Made by a program: the position numbers and the translations under genes. A model generated the notes under the pieces. That model searched no databases. It saw only the letters and a program-made list of their open reading frames with translations, and was not told the DNA's origin. A stretch of 64,000 nt of DNA. It comes from Lophium mytilinum. Lineage: Eukaryota > Ascomycota > Dothideomycetes > Mytilinidiales > Mytilinidiaceae. This document shows, in pieces, positions 54,750 to 64,000 of this stretch (its first letter is position 1; every line of letters begins with the position of its first letter). Where the stretch lies: the NCBI GenBank assembly GCA_010093605.1, contig MU004184.1, forward strand, positions 763,897-827,896. Reading direction: 5' to 3'.

Positions 54750-56633
54750 TCAGAAAGCTGTTCCGTCACTAGCTTTGACGAAGGTGTCCATGTCCCATTC
54801 GATTTCATGCTCAGTAATGAGTGGCATAACGTCAAGTGGATTCTTGAGGTGCCCAACACCATGAGATGAATCTGTTGGAATGTTATTGTATGAAGAAGGG
54901 AAGAGCTTCTTAAAGTATTCCTCGTAAGCAATGATTTTGAAGAACTTGGTGATCTTTGACTGCCGCATTCGCCAGACAGCCGGCCGAGTGATCTCGCCGC
55001 GGTAGCGTCCCTTGGAAAGTTCCCAAGAATTATCCCCACACCAGACGCATCTCTTGGGCTTGATAGAGAGGTAGCCAAGCATATCAGTGATGCGATATTG
55101 TCTCTCACAGAGGACAGGTTCGCAATTGAAGCAATGTGGGTGCTCCACATTGTCCAGGGTAAAGGCGTTTGAGGACCACTTGACTTTCCCAAACTGTGGC
55201 ACATATCCGTACAATACAGTTTCAAAACTGTCTCGTCGATCTTCAGGGTCGTAAGAGTCCTGTTCTAGACAGTTGCAGTTGAAGCAGTGATCGTTGTCTT
55301 CATAGTCGTCCTCATCGTCGTTGTGCCGGCATCGCTTCTCCTCGAGTTCATCTATCAGTTCCTCTAGTCGCTCTCTGTCAGGCTCACACCAGTCGCAGGA
55401 GAGGGCAATATCATCGATAGGCCAGTTCTCAATGTTGTCACTCGCACGTCGTTTACCGCAAACTTGGCAGCCTTCTTTAGCGTGGATTGGACAGTCATCT
55501 GGAGAGGAACAGGATCGCGAGAAGGTGAGTGTTGCACCTGGCTTGGGATTGTGATTCTCGAAAACGGATTTGATCCGGTTAGGAACATACGGAGCATAGG
55601 CTGCATCATCATGCACGCGTAGCTTGATGTGCTGAACGTTCTTGCGAGCTATGATACTGAGAATCGCTGACACGACTGGATGTTGCGGGCCATAGAACAT
55701 GATATCCCTAGGACATACGGCTTCGTAGTATCGGTCTGAGGCTGCACAGACGAGGAGATGACGGAGGTTTGGCGCTCGTCGTCCCAAAGCTTTGAGAAAG
55801 TGGCCGACTCGAGAAGATGCTGTGGCGTCTGCATCGGTGACTCGAAAGTAGACACCGATATCCATGAGAAAAGGCATGTATTGGCGGCTGATCGGGAATC
55901 GCGCGAACCATCCGGATGAGCCATCATATCCGGTGCAAAACATCATTCGGTTCCGAGTATACAATATGCTTACGGCTTCGTAGTAGTACCGGCGACAAGT
56001 CGACAAGATTCCGGTAGACAAGACTACCCTCATTTCTGGGTTGTATTCTGCCTTTCGCAGTTTGCCAAATTGTTCGGCGCCCCTAAATATCGGCAAAGGG
56101 GCAATGAGAAGCTCTTTGTAGATCATTAGTCGTATCTCCACTGGCAATCTCCCAAAGTGGTCTTCACCCCTCGCAGCGCAAAGCCTCCTCATTCCGGCGT
56201 CTGACATGGGAGTTCGAGGATCTAGAGACCCGAGCTGAGACTCCATGGCTGAAATCCCTGCATCGTTGTATGCCACGTGAGATTGAAGGGCCGAGATTCT
56301 GGAAGCAAAGAACGATATTTGAGAATCCTGGGAGGCCATTTGAGCTTCGCAAGACGCAACGAGGGGATTGAGGGACGAGAGTCGAGCATCACGCAATGCA
56401 ATCTCAGAAGTGAGGGAAGAAGAAGAGGTCCGAGCGCCATCCACTGCCATAGTCGAACTGTTGAAACCCAAGACCGAGGAGTGAGTTCTGGCGCGACGTC
56501 GTGAAGATGTCGCCCTGGGGCTGCGAGCTGGCGAAGCCATCGCTGCGGAAGAGGTGACGCACAGCTTTGCCCAGGTTAGCGAGTGTTGTCCAAGAGCAAA
56601 TGGGGATGAAATGAGTGTGGGATAATGGCCCAT
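54750..56633 (-). CDS. 2EXR/F-box-like protein with multiple CxxC motifs
   Basis: A single open frame of 627 residues. Met32 (start 56540, MASPARSPRATSS) may be the true start because the first 31 residues look non-coding. After a Ser/Arg-rich segment, about 80 residues form an irregular repeat (RDARLSSLN, SQDSQISFF, YNDAGISAMES, MSDAGMRRL). The core begins FGRLPVEIRLMIYKELL, the opening of 2EXR/F-box-like fungal proteins, with a long alpha/beta body to about 370. The C-terminal 250 residues hold several Cys pairs (CQVCGKR, LSCDWCEP, HCFNCNC, HCFNCEP, RCVWCGDN) that look like zinc sites. Members may serve as adaptors for ubiquitin ligases; no function is known for this combination. Confidence 0.78.
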   Translation of the reverse strand: MGHYPTLISSPFALGQHSLTWAKLCVTSSAAMASPARSPRATSSRRRARTHSSVLGFNSSTMAVDGARTSSSSLTSEIALRDARLSSLNPLVASCEAQMASQDSQISFFASRISALQSHVAYNDAGISAMESQLGSLDPRTPMSDAGMRRLCAARGEDHFGRLPVEIRLMIYKELLIAPLPIFRGAEQFGKLRKAEYNPEMRVVLSTGILSTCRRYYYEAVSILYTRNRMMFCTGYDGSSGWFARFPISRQYMPFLMDIGVYFRVTDADATASSRVGHFLKALGRRAPNLRHLLVCAASDRYYEAVCPRDIMFYGPQHPVVSAILSIIARKNVQHIKLRVHDDAAYAPYVPNRIKSVFENHNPKPGATLTFSRSCSSPDDCPIHAKEGCQVCGKRRASDNIENWPIDDIALSCDWCEPDRERLEELIDELEEKRCRHNDDEDDYEDNDHCFNCNCLEQDSYDPEDRRDSFETVLYGYVPQFGKVKWSSNAFTLDNVEHPHCFNCEPVLCERQYRITDMLGYLSIKPKRCVWCGDNSWELSKGRYRGEITRPAVWRMRQSKITKFFKIIAYEEYFKKLFPSSYNNIPTDSSHGVGHLKNPLDVMPLITEHEIEWDMDTFVKASDGTAF

Positions 56634-58330
56634 TGACGTAATTGTATGTCATAGGCTGGAACCATAGTACAAGGTCCACGCATAGAGCAATCATCGCCGG
56701 TCGGACATGGATCGTGTGAGAGGTGCACTGGGAGCTGGACTCACCTTGGGCTTGATCAAGGAAGCCGAGTACGTCCTCACTCCTTGAGGCGGGAGAGAAA
56801 ATGACCGAACAGCGATGAAGGGAATTGAGGGAGAAGAAAAGACGGGATGGATGCAGGAGTGTTGAGACGGAAGCCTAGGTGAAAAGTGCAGGAACGACGG
56901 AACAGGAAACAGCAACTCTACCGTGGCCGTTACACCTTCCGATTGCCCACGCAGCACCTTATGTCTACAGAAGAAGATAGATGAGGTCTTGATGCAATAC
57001 TGTGTTACTCTCAGGCGAGCAATTTATGTTGCTTGCGCCCGAAGCCTGACGCCAATCCTGTGAACACACCCGAGCACGCTCTATATCACCTGAGGGTACT
57101 CCATTGCGCAGGTAGAATCTCTGATTACAAGTGCCCTTCATCCTCTTAGAAATGTATACGCGTGAACATCATCCTTGCCATGTATGTTCAAGTCTGAAGT
57201 CGGGCAGGGCTCCCTTAGCTAAGAGTCTGAGTTTCATCCATGGGCTAGAAATACGGTTTTAATCCCAACAATGAAGCTACTGGTCAATACGGTTGGAATT
57301 AGCTGGACAGCCCTCTTTCTATTCTAAAAACTTGCTAGAAGTCAGACTAGATGATAGTAAGAAGGTTCTGCGCTATGACTACGAAGCCACTTCGCCTCTG
57401 AGATCCTGTCGCACATGGCACAGTGCAGCGTAGTACCTTTTGTGACGTAGTTAAGGATCGACACCTGAACTCGAGAGTAAACGTGATAGAGAGAGGGTGA
57501 TATGAGTTTAGAGGTCAATGACTAAAGAGCAGTAGTAATGGTTCATCGAAGCATGCCCGTGGTCACTGGAGAGCAACCATGATACAAGCCGAAGAGAAGA
57601 AGGTATTGTTGTGGCAAAGGAAAGTAATCGAGTTTTCTTCAGCTCCAACATGGAAGACCAACGACACAACTAGAATTTGAGACCTGAGTTCTGGGTCAGA
57701 AAACTGATGAGTTCGACGAAGGTCCTTCATACGTTTGTGAATGGAGAGAGACGGAAAGGAGTCGCGAAAGACCGAGCAGCTAAATCGATCTCTGAGCACG
57801 TGAGCAGATGTGTCTTGGCATGTGCTACTTGACTGAAGGTAAGAACGAACTTCTAAACTTATTTCTTGGGATCTTGAATTCTGAATCTAATTGAAGAGCT
57901 TCTTTCATGAGTTATATGTTATCAACACAAACTTCGAGATGTGGCTGCTAAAACTCCTTATCGCGCCTTTCAGTGTGCCCGCATCTTCAACCGCCACTTA
58001 AGCCGCAACCACCACTCAAGTCCACGCCCACCACTCCCCCACTTTCGCAAAGCAAACCTACTCGGAATCGCTGTTCCCTGTAGACTCACGCCTATTGGAA
58101 CAGATCTGACAGGCTTCTGGACCTCCCGTGCGATCCGGAGCACCAACGTTGCGGCTCGCGGAGCTCCCCGGTCACCGCCACCTACCACTTCTCCACGCTG
58201 GCAAACAAACACATCGTCTTCAGATGGGACTGCCGAGAATACGTCGCCATACGCTGCGGGACTGTGGATAGAGGGAGCACATATGAGAGGCATACTCTGA
58301 CGGACTGGAGCATCGCCATTGGAAACAAAC
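56634..58330. other. Long intergenic region, no gene supported
   Basis: A 1.7-kb stretch between divergent genes. Frames at 56691-56957, 57563-57799 and 57941-58404 lack domains and splice partners. It should contain both promoters. Confidence 0.5.
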
Positions 58331-60898
58331 ATGGAGGAACACGCTGACGGCACATACAATGCGGTTATTGAGGATATGCGACAGCGGGAATATCCCATGC
58401 TCAAAGGTCAGCAATCACTACTTGGATAGCTCCCCTAGGCTTTGAGTAACACGCCAACAGATACCACATATCTCGATCATGCCGGAACTACACTATACGC
58501 AAAGTCCTTAATCGAGCGGTTTTCGGCGGACATGATCTCGAACCTATACGGCAACCCACACTCCGGCTCCGCTTCCTCCCAACTATCCACTCGGCGAATC
58601 GAAGATATAAGATTACGGCTCCTCGGATTCTTTAAAGCGGATCCAGCTGAATTTGACGTTGTATTTGTTGCCAATGCAACTGCTGGTATCAAGCTCGTTC
58701 TGGAGGCTTTCAGAGACCAGGAGCATGGCTTTTGGTACGGATACCACAGGGACTCTCACACGAGTCTAGTTGGCTTGCGGGAAGCTGCGAACCAGCACAG
58801 ATGCTTTACCTCAGACACCGAAGTGGAGCAGTGGTTGTCGAACGGAACAATAAGCTCGCAAGATGTTGGATTGTTTGCGTACCCAGCTCAGTCTAATATG
58901 AACGGCCGTCGCCTTCCATTGACCTGGTCTCACCGCGTTCGGACAAACATGAACGAGACCAACCAGCAGCTGTACACTCTGCTGGATGCCGCTGCTCTTG
59001 TATCAACGTCGCCCCTGGATCTGAGTGACAGCAATGCCGCCCCCGATTTCACCGTTCTGAGCTTGTACAAGATATTTGGTTTCCCTGATCTCGGAGCTTT
59101 AATTGTTCGAAAAGCGTCCGAACACGTTTTCGACAAACGACGCTACTTTGGCGGTGGAACTGTGGATATGGTAGTGTGTATGAAGGAACAATGGCATGCG
59201 AAGAAATCCGAAACATTACATGACCGTCTCGAGGATGGAACTCTACCAATCCACAGCATCATGGCGCTTGACTCTGCGATGAGCGTCCATCATGAACTCT
59301 TTGGAAGCCTAGAGCAAATTTCAAGGCACACGGCTTCCCTCGCCAAGGAATTGTATGGCGGGCTGGCTAAGCTGAGGCATGGGAATGGCCTGTCAGTGTG
59401 TGAGGTTTACAAAGATCCATCGGCAACCTATGGCGATGCGAAGACACAAGGGCCAACCGTGGCTTTCAATATACGTAACAGCTCTAGCGGCTGGGTGAGC
59501 AACGCCGAGGTCGAAAAGCTCTCGGCGGTTAAGAATTTTCAGATAAGGACAGGCGGGCTCTGCAACCCAGGAGGCATTGCGTCGTCCCTTGAACTAGCCC
59601 CTTGGGAGATGAAGGAGAACTTCTCAGCTGGCCAACGGTGTGGAAATGAAAACGACATCATGCGATCTAAACCTACAGGCATGATTCGTGTCAGCCTCGG
59701 GGCTATGAGCACAACCGGCGATGTGAATGCCTTTGTCGACTTTGTCCGCGAGTTTTTTGTGCAGCCGGAGTTACAATTGCCTTCATACTCGCCAGTGGTG
59801 TCTTTGGACGGGAAGCCACCAACATCGAGCCCATTTCACGTGGAGAGCTTAACTATCTACCCAGTCAAGAGCTGCGCGGGATGGAGAGTACCAGCCGGAA
59901 AAGCCTGGGAGGTGCGCCGAGAGGGCCTTGCCTGGGATCGTGAGTGGTGCTTGGTACACCAAGGCACAGGCGTTGCACTGAGCCAGAAGCGCTACCCCAA
60001 GATGGCGCTGATTCGACCAAGCATCGATCTGGACGAGGGCCTGCTTCGTATACGATTCGCCGGCGCCTCTCAATCACCAACATCGCCATCAGAAGTCACC
60101 GTGCCGCTCTCAGGTAACCCTACCTTGTTCTCCAACGGGTCGCTATTCGAACAGAAGTCAACTAGAGTCTGTGGAGACTCTATCTCTGCAAAGACATACA
60201 AGTCAAAGGAACTATCGAGCTTCTTTAGCCAGGGCCTAGGGGTGGCTTGTCATCTTGCCCGTTTCCCGGCTGGCGGGAGCGGGATGGACTCGACATCGTC
60301 ATCGAGGCACGCCAAAGCCCACCTCCAGCAACATCAGGTACCCGCCATGCTGCAAGTTCCCGGCGCCTTTCCAGATGTAGTGGCTGCCCCAGTTGCAGTG
60401 GGCGCCAGGAGACCGATACTGCTGTCGAATGAGAGCCCGATCTTGACCATCTCCAGGTCCAGCCTCAATCGGCTCAACGAACTAATCAAAGCAGAGGGCG
60501 GCAAGGCAGCGCAAGCAGAGGTGTTTCGTGCTAACATCATCGTGGCCGAGGACCTGGCATCCGCTCCCGGATCGGAGCAGCCCTATGCAGAAGATCATTG
60601 GCGATGCATGCAGATTGGCAGGCAATACTTCCAGATGCTGGGGTCGTGCCGCAGGTGTCAAATGGTGTGCGTGGACCAGCACACGGCAGAAAAGAATGAA
60701 GAGCCATTCGTGACGCTGTCCAAGACGCGTCGGTTCGACGGCAAGGTGTTCTTCGGACAGCACACCTGCCACCTGGCGCTCGGGGATGCTTCTTCCCCAG
60801 TGGTCCAGAATCCCACGATATCAGTGGGGGACGCTGTCTGTCCGTATGGGGACGCAGACATCAGCGAGGACGAGGTTCTTCGCGCAGTCAATTTCTGA
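58331..60898 (+). CDS. Molybdenum cofactor sulfurase (HxB/MOCOS type)
   Basis: Two exons, 58331-58406 and 58461-60898, give 837 residues, normal for the family. Exon 1 supplies IEDMRQREYPMLK, joined to DTTYLDHAGTTLY. The NifS-like aminotransferase domain (about 25-450) contains NLYGNPHSGS, FVANATAGIKL and VLSLYKIFGFPDLGAL with the PLP Lys at about 229, then RTGGLCNPGGIA and SAGQRCGNENDI with the Cys (about 418) expected to carry the persulfide. The C-terminal MOSC half begins VESLTIYPVKSCAGW and includes GLAWDREWCLV, FRANIIV and GSCRRCQMVCVD. The enzyme adds the terminal sulfur to the cofactor of xanthine dehydrogenase and aldehyde oxidase. All domains are intact. Confidence 0.95.
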
Positions 60899-62347
60899 CG
60901 GCGTCTATGCATTTCAGTTTCATGGCTTGGTGCGGTTTAGGTAGCGACGGCTATATTTGGCGTCTTCTATTCAGCGTTCTGGTGGTCGACGCTACTCCAA
61001 AAGTCTCCGGGTGGCTTCGATGACGGGCAGTGAGTGGTTGGTTTCAGAAGGTCTCTGAAGCGGCTGTGGGGGTATTTTGGGTTGAGGGCATCAAGCCAGT
61101 GAGCATGCTGGGTGGTTAAGGCACTGAGACGCCTTGTCCGGATGCGGCGTCACGGGCACAGAGTGGAGGGGAGGTGGTGGTGGTAAGCGCTGGTATTTCG
61201 GGTATGGCGAAGCATTCTGGCACTCCGTTTTGGGCCACTGGAGGGCTGTTTCTTGCTCGTCCTGCCACAGCAGCGCTGGCATGGCCAAGCGCTGGTCTGG
61301 TGAGGCGCGCGCGCTCGTCGACGAACCACAGAATGCAGTCTGCGGCGTCCAACAGGAGCGGGTTTGGGGGAATGGCTACCTCAGGACTGTCTTGAGGAGG
61401 ACGCGCGCGCTGGACATGCTGGCGATACTGGCCATGCTGGACGTACTGGAGCGGCTGCGTAGGCCTCTGTCGACATAAAGAGTCGGCGTGCCGATGCAGA
61501 GGGGTTCACGAGATATCTGCTATCAATCAATCAAGCCTCATCCAGCTCGCGCTCTCTGGCAGAGCCACCACTACCATCGCACCGCGTCTCCCGTCTCACG
61601 CAAACCTTAGGCGCCTTTGTCTCAAGTCGGTCAGCTCTCGGCATCCCCGTCGCAGCGCTCCATCGCCTCTAGCGGCCACGTTCCCAGGCCGCTCTCCGCA
61701 GTTTGATCTCCCAGCCGCCTCTTGGCCGTCGCCGTGGTCGTGTTTCCGTCGCCGCCTCCCGCTCTCAGACCGCTACTACCAGGCCTCGCTGGCCTATCAG
61801 CCGGCCGTTTCGAAGGGTTCGAAGCAGCGTGCTCAGCAAGTCGCGGGCAGCTGCAAGGGCTTGAGCCGAATCACACGGCCGTTTCAATCGCCTGCCTCAT
61901 CTCAGAAGCAGGCCCGGCGTGACTTGGCTCGCAGCCAACCAGGCGCCCAGCCAGTGCACAGTTGAAGCGCTGCAGGGAGTGCACTGTCGTCCGGCGCTGC
62001 TACTGGCCGGCGAGCGAGACAGGTCGGCGGCTGTTTGGAAGGCGTGCACGGGGCAGTCTTTGACGCCCTGCTGGCGTGGTGTTGCACCTGCAGCAGCCTC
62101 TCTCGAAGCGCCCGCATCCAAAATAGACTCCTCCTCCCAAACCGCAGCCTGCCACGCACTGCGCGTGCTAGGCCCGCCCTCGACGCCAAATAACAACACG
62201 CCGCCGCCCATCTCTCCCAGGTACCGCCGCCGTCCTCCAACCCTCCACCGCGGTGCAAAAGGCTCGTACCCAGAGACCCCAGAGACTCCAGAGACCTCAC
62301 CTTCGTTGCCCACTATCCACCAAGAGTCATTCGTTTGAACTCCCGCC
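60899..62347. other. Intergenic region and probable long leader
   Basis: A 1.45-kb GC-rich stretch. Several overlapping frames are open mainly because stops are rare in GC-rich DNA (for example 61134-61478 and 61897-62391 on opposite strands). None has a domain. The segment from about 61500 is CT-rich in the manner of a fungal 5' leader for the next gene. Confidence 0.45.
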
Positions 62348-63152
62348 ATGGCCACCACTACCTCTGCGAAGCCCGCGCTCTCTGCTCTCAAGACAGACGC
62401 CTCTCTCTGCCACCTATCCGTCCGAAGTGCGAAGCCCCATGGTCGCAGCGACCCCCACCATCATCAAGCGCGAGGATGGCCAGCAGACTCCCATCACGCC
62501 CCCGGCTGCCTATCTCGACTTCCTCAAGACGCTGTCGCCCGTCCTCATGAGCCCGCTGCCCACCGGCTCCAGCTCCAAGTTCACTTTTGGGGACCGCCCG
62601 AGCCTGCCCGAGACACGTCCCAGGTCAACGTCTTCAATCACTTCACTGGCTTCTACTGCATCTATCACTTCAGCTTTGACATCTACCTCTGGATCCTTTC
62701 CTGCAGACCGCCCCTCGCCAACCTCATCAGTCTCATCAAGGTCCAGCAGCTGCTCCAACTGTGGCCCCGCGTCACCTCCAGCTTCAAGGTCCCCCGCACC
62801 GGTCAAGACGGAGAAGGCCGACATGAACATTGTCATACCCCCACCATCACCCTTCATGCGACCTATGTCTGCCCGCACCCCGCGCCTCTTCATTCCGCCA
62901 TCGCCCTACTCGGCAGGAATTGTCGCACAATCGCCAATGAGCGCCCACTCGGTGCGCTCGCCCTACTCGGCCACCATGTCACCCCGGACATGGGACCTCG
63001 AAAAGAAGGGCAACACGACCTCACGCAGAGTCAGCGTGCGAGAGGTAGTCACAAGAACTGTCACTTACAGCCGTACGCCAGTCGAAACGACTGCGCCTGC
63101 GTTTCCACCCCTGGATCCAGCGCCCAAGGGAAAGAGGAGGAGGATCGAATAG
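62348..63152 (+). CDS. Ser/Pro-rich fungal protein ending KGKRRRIE; start and body in different frames
   Basis: The body reads TPTIIKREDG, TPITPPAAYLDFLKTLSPV, a long Ser/Thr-rich tract, PSPFMRPMSARTPRLFIPPSPYS, HSVRSPYSATMSPRTWDLEKKG, VREVVTRTVTYSRTP and APKGKRRRIE. This matches a family of disordered fungal proteins I recall, with a probable C-terminal nuclear signal. The expected start MATTTSAKPALSALKT, with good context (CGCCATGG) at 62348, lies in the +1 frame relative to the body and would need a one-base shift near 62390-62396 to join it. The body frame itself is open from 62253, but its first 60 residues look non-coding. A recent indel, an assembly error or use of an internal Met at 62440 are the options. 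Function is unknown. Confidence 0.6.
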
Positions 63153-64000
63153 TTGGTGGCGGTCAGCGGGGATGTGAAGCATTGCATTAGCCGCCGTTAA
63201 TTACGGCGTGTAAATGTGATGTTGTGATGCTGTGCCGCTGGCTTGCATGTTATCAGCGCGGATGCGTTGTTGTCTACGCCGCACTCGCCGCTTCGGAGTT
63301 CATTCTCCATTCGACCTACCTACCTACCTCAACCTAGCCTTTTGATGCTCACGAACATCAACCTATCTTTCATCTACACGACCTAACAAACCACATTAAA
63401 AGAATCTACGACTTGCGTAATTACAAGACACGAGGAACCAAAGCGCTCCAGTCCTGGCGACTGAGCACCCTTCGCTGTCACCAAAGCCGATCAACGAACA
63501 TCTGGCTCCTCTCTCAACCATCTCATCCCACACCCGTGTTTCCAATTTCCTTCAAATCTACATACCCATCTCGCCGCATCGTTAATCCACGAAAGCGTTA
63601 GACAGGGCGGCCCTGTCCTCGAATCATCCTCAATTTTCATTTGTTCATCTGGTTAGTAGTAGAAAGAGGGACGGGCTACGCTACGATGGGATCACGTATG
63701 CTTGCTTTAGCTATTGTTATCAAAGCTCCTCTTGACGAATTGGCTCTTTTGCTTCCATGGGAGGAAAATCTTGCTGTCTTCGGAATCTACTTCATGTCTT
63801 GCGAAACCCGCGAAGGAGTTGACGGCGTGAGCCAGCGTTGTGGGGGGGACGCTTGAACTTGCGGGCGCTGAGTGCGTTTCTGGCGCTTTCATGGGTCATT
63901 GGTATATACCTACATTTTTTGATCATCTTGTCTTCTGCTCGCTTCATGAAGGTGGCTTTGTCGCATTTCTATGATTGTTGTTTCGCTAGGGGAGTGGCGA
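63153..64000. other. 3' region, no gene recognised
   Basis: Downstream of the Ser/Pro-rich gene. Small frames on both strands have no signature; the rest is 3' UTR or intergenic DNA running to the window edge. Confidence 0.5.

Noticed and set aside
62348-63190. 280-codon frame as the whole last gene
   Set aside because: Its first 16 residues look right, but the rest is His/Pro-rich text without resemblance to the family, while the other frame carries the conserved body.
1-64000. tRNA or rRNA genes and CRISPR arrays
   Set aside because: I saw no clear tRNA cloverleaf or box A/B pair, no rRNA sequence and no spaced direct repeats. A tRNA could be missed by eye; a covariance-model scan would settle it.

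Overview
The window is nuclear DNA from a filamentous ascomycete (Pezizomycotina). The evidence is short GT-AG introns of about 45-110 bp with CTAAC/CTGAC-like branch sites, a Zn2Cys6 regulator, a HET-domain protein, a LaeA-type methyltransferase, a molybdenum cofactor sulfurase, and an 11-kb block almost free of CpA and TpG, the mark of repeat-induced point mutation (RIP). I cannot name the genus. Nearly all gene models were spliced by hand from the sequence, with reading phase checked at every junction; no search was run.

Layout. 1.6-5.8 kb: two divergent AIG1-like P-loop GTPases with coiled coils, one interrupted by an in-frame TGA. 6.4-11 kb: a Zn2Cys6 transcription factor, an atypical short-chain dehydrogenase and a DODA-type dioxygenase; the last two share a 0.7-kb promoter region with repeated CCGCGCGGG motifs and a 22-bp perfect palindrome. 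11-16.1 kb: housekeeping genes (Rab escort protein, Asp f 3-type peroxiredoxin, NTF2-fold protein, roadblock/LC7 protein).

16.7-27.8 kb: a nested transposon island. The outer element is a Mutator-like DNA transposon of about 3.2 kb with long terminal inverted repeats and a perfect 9-bp target duplication, resembling the Hop group. Inside it sits a 7.9-kb Gypsy-type LTR retrotransposon fossil with 202-bp LTRs and a perfect 5-bp target duplication. Both are RIP-saturated except for the outermost ends of the inverted repeats.

28.5-39.2 kb: ornithine decarboxylase, a HET-domain protein, ATG5, a small uncharacterised protein, a small acidic MDFVNKF-type protein, a CobW/ZNG1-type metallochaperone GTPase and a tandem pair of ABM-fold proteins. 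39.8-49.7 kb: a possible metabolic cluster of two 4-coumarate:CoA-ligase-like enzymes with C-terminal peroxisome signals (ARL, AKL), a DHCR24-like FAD oxidoreductase, an acyl-CoA thioesterase-like hotdog protein and a LaeA-like methyltransferase. Two of these genes carry GC-AG introns. 51.9-63.2 kb: a multi-pass membrane protein, a 2EXR/F-box-like Cys-rich protein, molybdenum cofactor sulfurase, and a Ser/Pro-rich protein whose start appears to be in a different frame from its body.
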